Shown: piece after piece, positions 23,935-33,431 of the stretch
Layout of the letters: each line of letters begins with the position of its first letter
Position numbering within the stretch: the stretch's first letter is position 1
Source of the DNA: Dioscorea cayenensis subsp. rotundata
Taxonomy: Eukaryota; Streptophyta; Magnoliopsida; Dioscoreales; Dioscoreaceae
Assembly: GCF_009730915.1 (NCBI RefSeq)
Contig: NC_052480.1
Coordinates: 4,960,001 to 5,024,000, forward strand
Length of the DNA stretch: 64,000 bases
Direction: 5' to 3'
Notes under the pieces: model-generated
Told to the model about the DNA's origin: nothing
What the model saw: the letters and a program-made list of their open reading frames with translations, nothing else
Databases searched by the model: none
Made by a program: the position numbers and the translations under genes

Positions 23935-24013
23935 AATCCAATTTGATCCAATTAACTTTTTGTTTTTTATTGATCATGATGCCTGCTTCCATATTGTCAT
24001 GCGCATATACTCT

Positions 24014-24298
24014 TCATGTCATTTTTTTTATAAGCTCTTCTCGCAATTTCTCCAAGAAAATCCCTACTAACTCTTCCAAATACTTTCCCACTTTCTCTCG
24101 CTTATCTTTGTCAAAGCCTTCATACATAATGTTGGCTTGCATTTTCTCTTGCCCTGCTTTTAATATTAAACTTGCTCCCATTTTCTCTCGCCCATCTTCT
24201 ACTATTAATCCGCCTTCAAGTTTCTTTCCCCCTTCTTCTGGTGTTAAGCTAGCTTCCAATTTAGTAGGATGCTTTGACCATTGGGAGAAATTAAACAT
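24014..24298 (-). CDS. Orphan small protein with four ~13-residue repeats (copy B)
   Basis: From the ATG at 24298 this frame encodes 94 residues. I choose this Met because copy A is similar from the matching MF onward, although the frame stays open to an ATG at 24334. After a short head (MFNFSQWSKHP) come four imperfect repeats of about 13 residues: TKLEASLTPEEG, KKLEGGLIVEDG, EKMGASLILKAG and EKMQANIMYEG. The alternating pattern suggests short beta strands or turns. A charged helical tail rich in Lys and Glu follows (KVGKYLEELVGIFLEKLREE). No signal peptide or membrane segment is seen. I do not recognise the family. The paralogue in copy A keeps the same repeat pattern, which argues for past coding function. 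It may be one exon of a longer gene. Confidence 0.45.
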   Translation of the reverse strand: MFNFSQWSKHPTKLEASLTPEEGGKKLEGGLIVEDGREKMGASLILKAGQEKMQANIMYEGFDKDKREKVGKYLEELVGIFLEKLREELIKKMT

Positions 24299-24397
24299 GT
24301 TTTTGCTCTTTATAATTTGATTGTTGATGATCAAACCTTAATTAGATACAACACCAAGGAAGTGGATTGTTATAGAGGCGTTAACAGATTTTTAATC

Positions 24398-24629
24398 TGT
24401 GAATGTTGCTCTGAACTGTTGGATTTCGGATATTATTCAGTGAACAGTATTACTGTGCTTAGGAACAGTAACACAGTGAAAAATAAAATACACAGTAATT
24501 TGATCTTTCTACTATATCTACATAAACGATACTATAAACCAAATTTGGGTTAATGAACTCGTAGCTCTCACTGTAGAGCAAGATTGGTATTACTGTGGCT
24601 GTCTGTGGACGTCTGTGCACGTCCACAGA
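24398..24629. mobile_element. Possible small MITE with TAA flanks
   Basis: This lies within DNA absent from copy A. TCTGTGAATGT at the left and ACGTCCACAGA at the right are inverted relatives, and TAA flanks both outer edges, as in PIF/Harbinger-type insertions. The right end is itself a perfect 11-bp hairpin, TCTGTGGACGT/ACGTCCACAGA (24602-24629). TATTACTGTG recurs inside. The terminal repeat match is short, so classification is tentative. Confidence 0.4.
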
Positions 24630-24994
24630 TAACCTTTTCTATATATATATATATATATATTGAATAGATATATATATATATATATATATAGTATCTTTAG
24701 ATATCTATTTAAAGGAATGATAATATTTATGATAACATTTTACAAGAATATAAAATTATTTTAATTTTTATCTTAATTATTTTAAAATTTGATTATTATA
24801 AATTGAATTTTGTTTTAATTTTAAAAACTTAGTTTTAATTTAAAGTTAATTGAAAATTTTATAAAAAAAAAATGAAAAATAACTTTATTTAAAATTACAC
24901 ATGTTTTAATTATGTGGAATATGACATCATAAATATTTATAATGTTATAATTATCCAAAAATGTTTTAAACTATATATATATATATATTGAAAA

Positions 24995-25150
24995 ATGCGA
25001 CAAGCGTCTGTCTTTATGGCGTGAGAGTTGGTTGCAAAATCACTTGTGAGTTAATTCCTCCAACAAGAATTCGGACCCTCATCATTCGGCATGCCATAGA
25101 TTTATTTTGGTGCGGCTAACCACTTCAACCAAGTGGCTTTGCGTAAATAA
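24995..25150 (-). mobile_element. Possible tRNA-derived SINE
   Basis: Copy A of the duplication lacks this block. On the minus strand it has GGTTGAAGTGG (A-box-like, one mismatch) and GGGTCCGAATTC (B-box-like, imperfect) about 50 bp apart, which fits a decayed SINE. TA microsatellites border it, so target duplications cannot be read. Confidence 0.4.
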
Positions 25151-25300
25151 TAATTTTTTCAAAATAAAAAAGAAAGAAAAATAAATTCCGTATCTAAATA
25201 TTATATTTTACAATTATTTAAAAATTTTAAAAAACTTTAAATATATAAATATTTATGATAATTGTTTAAAAATATATAAAAGGATATATTTATTTGTGGG

Positions 25301-26063
25301 TAAACTTCTAAATATATTAATTATGACTTTATAAATATTCATAAATTCTAATACAATTATTATGTAAAATTAAACTAAATATGCAATATTATTTTTAGTT
25401 TTAATTATTTTTGTTATAATTATTTTCCAAAATAATTACAAATAGATCACTTGGGTACCTTCGAAAATTTATCCTTTTACCCTTGAAATTTGGATTTGTT
25501 TGCATATATATCCTTTTACCCATTATAATCTATTATAAATTACATGAATGTTAACTTTTTTACAATAATAAAAATAAAATTTTATTGAAATTCTCAAATA
25601 AACTTTAGCAATATTAATTTTTATTTAGATGTAATGAGTATATTTAGTTTAAATTTTTTTGGATATGTGTGTAAAAACATTAATTTAATGATCATTAGAA
25701 ATTTTTTTAAGACATATACAAGTTCTTTTTTTGCCATTTAACGTGTAATAGTATATTATATATGTAGGATAGAAGGATATATATGATATATATATGTATA
25801 TATATATATATGTCTTGGAGGGTGTATATATTATGTATATGATGTTTATATATATATATATATATAGAATTTAGTTGGTTATATCTTTCTTTCAATACAA
25901 TAAAGTATATATATGCAAAAAAAAAAATTCGCTGGCCAAAGAAAAAAGAATCATCTCTAATATGGTGTAGAAGATTTCATTAAGAAAAATCATCTCAAAC
26001 TAATTTGGTGAGAATTCGAATCTTATGATAAATATATTTATGTGTGCTTGTCACTTTTTATAA

Positions 26064-26094
<31 letters not shown>

Positions 26095-26356
26095 ACAAAA
26101 CAAAAGAATAAACAAATCAAGCTTTTTGAAAATCCAGTGATAACTATGCTTCAATTTTGATCCTGGGATGGCAGGTAAAATAAATATAACAAAAAAAGAC
26201 ACTGGGTATTTCTGAAAGTGGACTACGTCATATAACTTAAAAATCTTAATGCAAACATCATGACAATTCTTCCAGATTAAAAAGACAAGAAACTCCTTTT
26301 TCTTGGGTGAATGTAATCCACAAAGATGAATCATTTGAATTTTTATTTATAGGTTT
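25301..26356. other. AT-rich intergenic DNA up to the gap
   Basis: Holds (TA)n/(TATG)n runs at about 25755-25865 and a (TAA)n run near 26063-26090. No gene is seen. Confidence 0.6.
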
Positions 26357-27356
26357 NNNNNNNNNNNNNNNNNNNNNNNNNNNNNNNNNNNNNNNNNNNN
26401 NNNNNNNNNNNNNNNNNNNNNNNNNNNNNNNNNNNNNNNNNNNNNNNNNNNNNNNNNNNNNNNNNNNNNNNNNNNNNNNNNNNNNNNNNNNNNNNNNNNN
26501 NNNNNNNNNNNNNNNNNNNNNNNNNNNNNNNNNNNNNNNNNNNNNNNNNNNNNNNNNNNNNNNNNNNNNNNNNNNNNNNNNNNNNNNNNNNNNNNNNNNN
26601 NNNNNNNNNNNNNNNNNNNNNNNNNNNNNNNNNNNNNNNNNNNNNNNNNNNNNNNNNNNNNNNNNNNNNNNNNNNNNNNNNNNNNNNNNNNNNNNNNNNN
26701 NNNNNNNNNNNNNNNNNNNNNNNNNNNNNNNNNNNNNNNNNNNNNNNNNNNNNNNNNNNNNNNNNNNNNNNNNNNNNNNNNNNNNNNNNNNNNNNNNNNN
26801 NNNNNNNNNNNNNNNNNNNNNNNNNNNNNNNNNNNNNNNNNNNNNNNNNNNNNNNNNNNNNNNNNNNNNNNNNNNNNNNNNNNNNNNNNNNNNNNNNNNN
26901 NNNNNNNNNNNNNNNNNNNNNNNNNNNNNNNNNNNNNNNNNNNNNNNNNNNNNNNNNNNNNNNNNNNNNNNNNNNNNNNNNNNNNNNNNNNNNNNNNNNN
27001 NNNNNNNNNNNNNNNNNNNNNNNNNNNNNNNNNNNNNNNNNNNNNNNNNNNNNNNNNNNNNNNNNNNNNNNNNNNNNNNNNNNNNNNNNNNNNNNNNNNN
27101 NNNNNNNNNNNNNNNNNNNNNNNNNNNNNNNNNNNNNNNNNNNNNNNNNNNNNNNNNNNNNNNNNNNNNNNNNNNNNNNNNNNNNNNNNNNNNNNNNNNN
27201 NNNNNNNNNNNNNNNNNNNNNNNNNNNNNNNNNNNNNNNNNNNNNNNNNNNNNNNNNNNNNNNNNNNNNNNNNNNNNNNNNNNNNNNNNNNNNNNNNNNN
27301 NNNNNNNNNNNNNNNNNNNNNNNNNNNNNNNNNNNNNNNNNNNNNNNNNNNNNNNN
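26357..27356. other. Assembly gap of exactly 1,000 N
   Basis: The run length of exactly 1,000 suggests a placeholder of unknown true size rather than a measured gap. Open frames that cross it are meaningless. Confidence 0.99.
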
Positions 27357-28455
27357 AGTTACGTACATATGACTCCACAAACTTCAATCTTTTACATGTA
27401 TAAAGGAAGAAAAGTACAAAAGTTTTTCACATGGCAATCAACATGATCGAAGATTTTTGGGTACTACCCCTCCCATTGCTTACTTTTGACACATTAACAC
27501 AATAGAAACTATGAGGGCTTCAAACACAGAGATAATAACAACAGTAGGCATTCAAATCTATATAATACGACCAGAAACATTAATGATAACCATATATATA
27601 TATATATATATATGACGTATGTTTGTCATAGGAGTGTATCATTATATACAAGCACAAGCATTTTGAGATGTTTGAAAATGAAAATATTGACTCTGTCGAG
27701 TCAGCAAATTAAGCTTAGTAATTAATTTATTAGACCCTTTCACTCACATATGTTGATATGATAATATGGGTTTTGAGTTTTACAAGGTTTTAATATATGT
27801 AAAATTAACATGAGATTTCATATTAATTAAATGAAAATTATTTTGACTAATGAAGAAGATTTGATTGCGATCGGTATCAAGTGTTTATATTGAGACATTA
27901 CGTCATAGGGCTGGAATAAAAATTTCTGATACAGAATATACAATAGTGGAGAGGTATTATTTAAAAGATTTTAAATCACATAATAGAAATTAATGTGAAA
28001 TAGTGTAAAATTATTATCCTAGCTTTTTAAAATCCGGTTACATGATTTATTTTATGATATAAACCATGTTTATTTATTTTCTAATTTTTATTATAACATT
28101 TTATTTTACTAAATGAAATTAATGTTATGAAAGAAAAAAATTATTATAACTTACTATGAATAAGATAAAATGATGTTTTTTTAAAGCAATATGGACAAGC
28201 CATCTCACACACACTTTTTTATTGTTAGGTCTCAATCACATAGTAAGGAGAAAATTAAACCCTCCATCCTCTACTTCTTATATAGAAATCAAGTTTATTA
28301 CTATTTAGTTACTGTGGCTAATATAATATAATTAATAATGGTTAGTCGATGCACAAAATTATTTATTTATGTTTTTTTAAATTTTTTTCTAAAGTTTGTT
28401 ATTGTGTTAAATTTCAATATATTATTATTTGTTTATTATTCTTTTTCATTATTAT
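27357..28455. other. AT-rich intergenic DNA after the gap
   Basis: No gene or recognisable element apart from a TA run near 27593-27612. Confidence 0.55.
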
Positions 28456-28472
28456 TAGGGAAAACATCATCT

Positions 28473-28691
28473 AGAGACGTCCCTAGATTTCAAATCTAGG
28501 GATGTTTTTAAATTCAGCTCGCTGATCATCATCCGACTGGTTGATCGATTATATAAACATCAGACACCTATCGTCATCGACACCGTACAACAACGTGGAT
28601 CCCGCTTCTAACGCTCTACCGAATGTGACGTCCGATTTTCATCCAGATGACTACTAGGACATCTCTAGATTTGAAATCTGGTGACGTCCCC
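28473..28691. mobile_element. Small inverted-repeat element with palindromic ends
   Basis: The left end AGAGACGTCCCTAGATTTC and the complement of the right end GGGGACGTCACCAGATTTC match over about 32 bp with a few differences. Each end contains its own palindrome around AGATTTCAAATCT. The 155-bp middle is GC-richer than the flanks. This looks like a foldback MITE; no clear target duplication was found, so the superfamily is unknown. Confidence 0.55.
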
Positions 28692-30380
28692 TGAATGTAT
28701 CTATTTTCTTATGTGTGTATTATTATTATTATTATTATTATTTACAATAACATAGAATTTTCATTATTAATGTGAGATAACTACTCTCATTGTCATAGCG
28801 ACCAAAACAAGATAGTGCTTTAGTACTATTCCAATAGAGGAAATCACTCACTAAGTACTTGCACTTCTGTGTGATCAAAACTCTTCAAGAGCTACTCCTT
28901 TTGATAAAACTCTTCAAGCTACTTAGAATTGCTGATATAGAATAATATTAAGACAAAGAAGACTATGAACATAAATAAGATGGAGCACTTTCAAGATCAA
29001 TCATTCTTCCATCTTGTTTTTGTGGACTTTCAGTAGCTAGCTAGTGAGATATGAAAAGCATTCTTAGTTGGTTGGTTGGTTGGTTGGATGATTTGTTTTC
29101 ATATTCTTGTTAATGTTGGTGGAGATGCTTGTGCCCTGCTTGAGTCTTTCAAACCCTAAATGAGATCACCATGTTCCATAATGGTTGACTTGTCAAGTTT
29201 TGTGTGCGTGTGTGTGTGTGTGTGTGATGGTGACAAAACCATATTGCTTGTTATTATCACACGTCAGCATAATCAAAAGAGGAGAAAGGAAAAGCACCAC
29301 ATGACGACCCATCAGCTTAATTTATTTTTTTTCTCATTTTTCTATATTATTCCTTGGAGAAAGGAGAAGTTAAATAAATTCAATTTAATAATAATAATAA
29401 TAATAATAATAAAGCAAAACTAATTGTTATGGAAAAATAAATTCTATATGTCTCCTTACCATTTTAGTGCCTTGTATAATTTATCAATTTTCATTAAAAG
29501 TAAATAAATGAGTTATATATCATCAATTGATCTAGATTATGTTTTTAAAATTTATGTTTTTTAAGCAAATAAAAAAAATTTGTAAAAAAATATTTATCCT
29601 AATTTTTCAATGTTTATGTATTTCTTCCGCTCTAAAAATGAACCCGCGCCGACAAATTAGTTTATAAAATAAATCTTCCAAAGGTTGAAAAAAATGGGAA
29701 CTAAATGGACCTTGTATCACAATCATAGAGGGGAAAACATTTATTGGCCTATGCATGCTTCACTGAAATTTTATGATCATGTTGCTCCTCTATTAGTTTT
29801 TGTGGAGAGGAGAGCTCTAGGCTTTCTTTTTAACTTCAACATCTCATCATTTATGCATTTTCTTTCTCTTGTTTGGTGCTGTCTATCTTGCAATCATGAA
29901 CCAAGAAAAGCTAATCAACAAATAGCCCATATCTATATTCTCACATCTATATCATGAAAATGAATTTTAATTTAATTGACTAATATACATATACATCAAC
30001 AACCTCTTGGTTTATAACTACCAAATCTTTATTTCGAGGAGAATCTGAGATTTTAAGATCAAATTTCAAAATTCACGCTAATAACACGTGTATTGAGATA
30101 TTACTTCACGCTTGTACATTTGTCTAATTTTTTAAAATTAGGGGAGACACTTGTCACCTATTTATTAAAAATAGACAACTGGAGAGTTTTGATATATATA
30201 AGTAAATCCAGCCCACACAATAAATACTAGGTTACATTGATGAATAACAAAACCACTCAAGCTCAAAACTCAACCGAACCCAGACCCTAAACCCCGAACA
30301 AGAACAAGTTTGATGTTGACAATCCCGGTTGGACTGCACCAAACTCCTATTTGCTCTGATTTGTTATTGGGCCGACATCG
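28692..30380. other. AT-rich intergenic DNA with microsatellites
   Basis: Simple repeats: (TTA)n at about 28718-28742, (GGTT)n at 29069-29087, (GT)n at 29203-29226, (TAA)n at 29388-29412. The ORF at 29685-29957 has no homology I recognise and lacks supporting exons, so I do not call it a gene. Confidence 0.5.
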
Positions 30381-30384
30381 TTAT

Positions 30385-30545
30385 CCACTAGCTTTTTGTG
30401 GGCCTATAGTGGGCCCAACTATTAACGAGTGGGGCCCACATTTGACCCACTAATCCATGAACTCCAATAGATTCTCTTGTCTCTGGCTTTGTGGGCCCAA
30501 TTCTTGTCTTACAAAAACAATGGGCCCATTGGGCCCATTTCTTTT
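30385..30545. promoter_or_regulatory. Cluster of TGGGCC/GGCCCA (site II-like) motifs
   Basis: At least six TGGGCC or GGCCCA words fall in about 160 bp: near 30400, 30412, 30431, 30491, 30521 and 30530. The last two form the palindromic AATGGGCCCATTGGGCCCAT. In plants such clusters (TCP-binding site II) are typical of promoters of ribosomal and mitochondrial protein genes, but no exon series follows here on either strand. The cluster may instead be part of a GC-rich transposon end. Confidence 0.4.
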
Positions 30546-30599
30546 TTGGTTGTGAGATGGTTTGGTAAATGGTCATGATCAAATGATAGTTATCCATTT

Positions 30600-33160
30600 C
30601 TCTAGTATTGGAAGTTTTTTTTTATTTTTATTTTTATTTAGCAACACAAATTACATTTTAAAAATATATATATGTATATATATTGCTTAATTTTTACTTA
30701 ATTTCTTGGATTTTATTAGTTGTTTTGATATTGATTTGAAAGCATTAAATCATACGAAGTTGAATATAGACCGAACATGATTCATATGATATGATATGAC
30801 TATTGAGCGACTAAAGTTTTTATTTCATAAATAAATTAATATTAATGAAATATAGCAATAGTTTGCTTATGAACATGGCTACTTGATTAAAATAAAAAAG
30901 ATAGATGAGTAGGTGTGTATATTTTTTATTTATTATTTAGCAAAATGAGTATATCAACTTTATGATCATCAGGTAAATTTATTAAGGAAAAATAAAACTG
31001 CAAAAAGCATTTCCTTGATTTGATGTTTTTTAAAGTTTTTTATTTTTGAAAATATTTTATTCAAACCATATTAATTAAATTTTTTTTAAAACAACCACTA
31101 CTTAATATATTGGTATGTTACTAAAGATAATGAATGGGCAGACCCTGAGTTGAATTCATGGACCAGCAATACTGAAATATCTTCTCAGCGTATATGTGAT
31201 ATGAATTTAATTATCCCATATAATATTTGAACTAGTTAATAAATTTTTAAGGAGTTATTAAGTTATTATAACGGGTGCATCTGTATATATGTTTGTCCTA
31301 TGCCACCCATTGTTGTCTGTGTAAAAAAACACAATTATTGATTATTTTAGTTCCATATTTTGCAAACCAAGCACTGATCTCAGTGCACCTGTGCAAGGAT
31401 CTAAGCAAAAGTTAAATAATTAAAATAAATAAAATAATAATATGGACACCTCATCGATGGAACAAGATAGGATGGAGAAATTTTATATTTTTTCCTTAAA
31501 AAAGAAATCTTATTATTTTAAAAAAAATTATAATTATAATAAAAGTATATAAAGAATTCCCGCATGCTGGAATTTCAGAGGAATTTCTTAGTTGTCAAAC
31601 AATGAATGCATCATGAATGAACAAAAAAGAAGGAATTTACCTGCATACCCTTCATACAAGATGGTAATTACTATTATATCTTCATAAAAATCATTTTTTT
31701 ATTTATACGCTTTTTATAAAATGTTTTATTTATTTACATATATAGCTTTGTAGTTAAAAATTAATTTATTACTTTAATGAAAACATAGATTAATGTTTGA
31801 TTTTTTTAAAATTGCATAAAACTACTAAAGTAAAAAAATAAAGAGAGAATATTTAATATTTTTTATAAAATTTTTAAATTACCTTTAGATCATTTTATAA
31901 GAACAAATAAGCAATTATGCATATTTTCTCAAGCCTATTTAAGCAAAAACAAAAAAATTTCAAGAAACATAATTAACTACACTTTTGAATTACATTTCCT
32001 AGTGTTTCCTTTTATGTTTTAAATCTCTGCTTTTATTTTGCTTTTACTTTATTTATCATTAGCATATTAAATAATTTATTTATACTCCGAAATTTATCTT
32101 GTATTTTCTTTTTCACTTTGGTGTAATGTCTGTTGGGTGCCTGTTTGATATTTGTCTGATATATTCTCTTTGTTGCATTATCTCTTATCAATTAATATAA
32201 ATGTGGTTTATTTAATTTTTAAAAAATTATTAAAATAGGAAGCAAAAGATATTGATAGCAAATCTATATATATATATATAAAAGATTTATAGCAAATCTG
32301 AAAAACTGTTAAAGTAATGCAAAAGATTTTGTAGGTGAATCATAATTGCTTCATCTAATCTAAGAATAATATATTTTATTTGGGGTTGAAACTATGAGTT
32401 TGAATTAATGGTTGTACTTCTCTTTTTTAATTGAATGACTTGATTGGACTTCTCTCATGTTGACATATTATTCTGCCACCTTTGTGAGGAAAAAACAAAG
32501 CTTTTTTAATACAGAAATAAATTAATTAATTAATAAAAATCATCCAATACAAAAATATTATATTCCCAATTTTTTGTTAATAATACAAAAGAAGAAAAAT
32601 ATCATGTTAATAAGTGAATCACTTTATATGTGTTTGCTTGAACTTGGAGGTATATAAAAATATTTCAAACTTTTTATGAGAATATATAAAGTTTCTTTTA
32701 TTTTTTTTTGAAGAAAAACAAGTACCAAAGAAAATACTTGAATGAAGAACTTTAGAACTTAATATGGAATATATTTATCCTCTACTTTTTTCCTCACAAT
32801 CTAAAACCACAACCTCTCTTTGTTTGAAGTTACAGGATTCCCAGACAGCAGCATCTGAAACCTATATAATGTAGTGGATCATATCACTCAAACTAGTTTT
32901 TTATATATATAAATATATATATTATATATATATATAAATAGATGTTAATAAAATTTCTGCAAGTCATTACATTATAATAATAACATGTTTAATAAGGTGA
33001 AAACATGAAAATAAGTAAGTGTCTCTCATGTCACCTAGCAACATCATCATGTGCTAATCTCTCACTAATTAGTTTAAAACTTTAAATAAATTAATATATA
33101 TTTTTTTACAATGGCATATTAGTAAATCCTTGAATTGATAAGGGGTGTTAAGGCAACTGT
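30600..33160. other. AT-rich intergenic DNA upstream of the NPF gene
   Basis: Short chance ORFs and TA runs (near 30668-30685, 32267-32282 and 32904-32940) only. The right part is presumably promoter of the NPF gene. Confidence 0.55.
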
Positions 33161-33166
33161 TTCCAT

Positions 33167-33174
33167 TATAAATA
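33167..33174 (+). promoter_or_regulatory. TATA box of the NPF gene
   Basis: TATAAATA lies 92 bp before the ATG, leaving room for a start site near 33200 and a 5' UTR of about 60 bp. Confidence 0.55.
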
Positions 33175-33258
33175 AGGACATAAGGTTCCCTGAAATTTTA
33201 TCACTCTTCTTTCATTTTCTTTACCAACCTGTGAGATTTGCAAGAGAGGAGAGTTTAT

Positions 33259-33389
33259 ATGGATGCTCAAACTCAAACTCAAACTCAAACAAGCAAGAAC
33301 TTCAAAGAAGAAGATGCTTCTATTGATTGGAGAGGGAGAGCTTGCAACCCAAACAAACAAGGAGGCATGAGAGCTGCCTTCTTTGTCTT

Positions 33390-33431
<42 letters not shown>

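Larger units (their letters stand above)
23935..25300. repeat. Local direct duplication, copy B
   Basis: Counterpart of 22083-23200. It holds the uninterrupted orphan ORF and, relative to copy A, extra DNA at about 24330-24640 and at about 25000-25150. Both extra pieces look like independent small transposon insertions. Confidence 0.65.

Noticed and set aside
26307..27446. Long ORFs of 345-379 codons
   Set aside because: They are almost entirely the N gap.
28457..28700. Considered as a CRISPR-like or riboswitch structure because of the repeated palindromes
   Set aside because: Only two inverted ends exist, in a plant nuclear context; a foldback transposon explains it.
29685..29957. 90-codon ORF in intergenic DNA
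   Set aside because: It has no recognisable motif, no neighbouring exons and no homologue I know; chance length in this composition.
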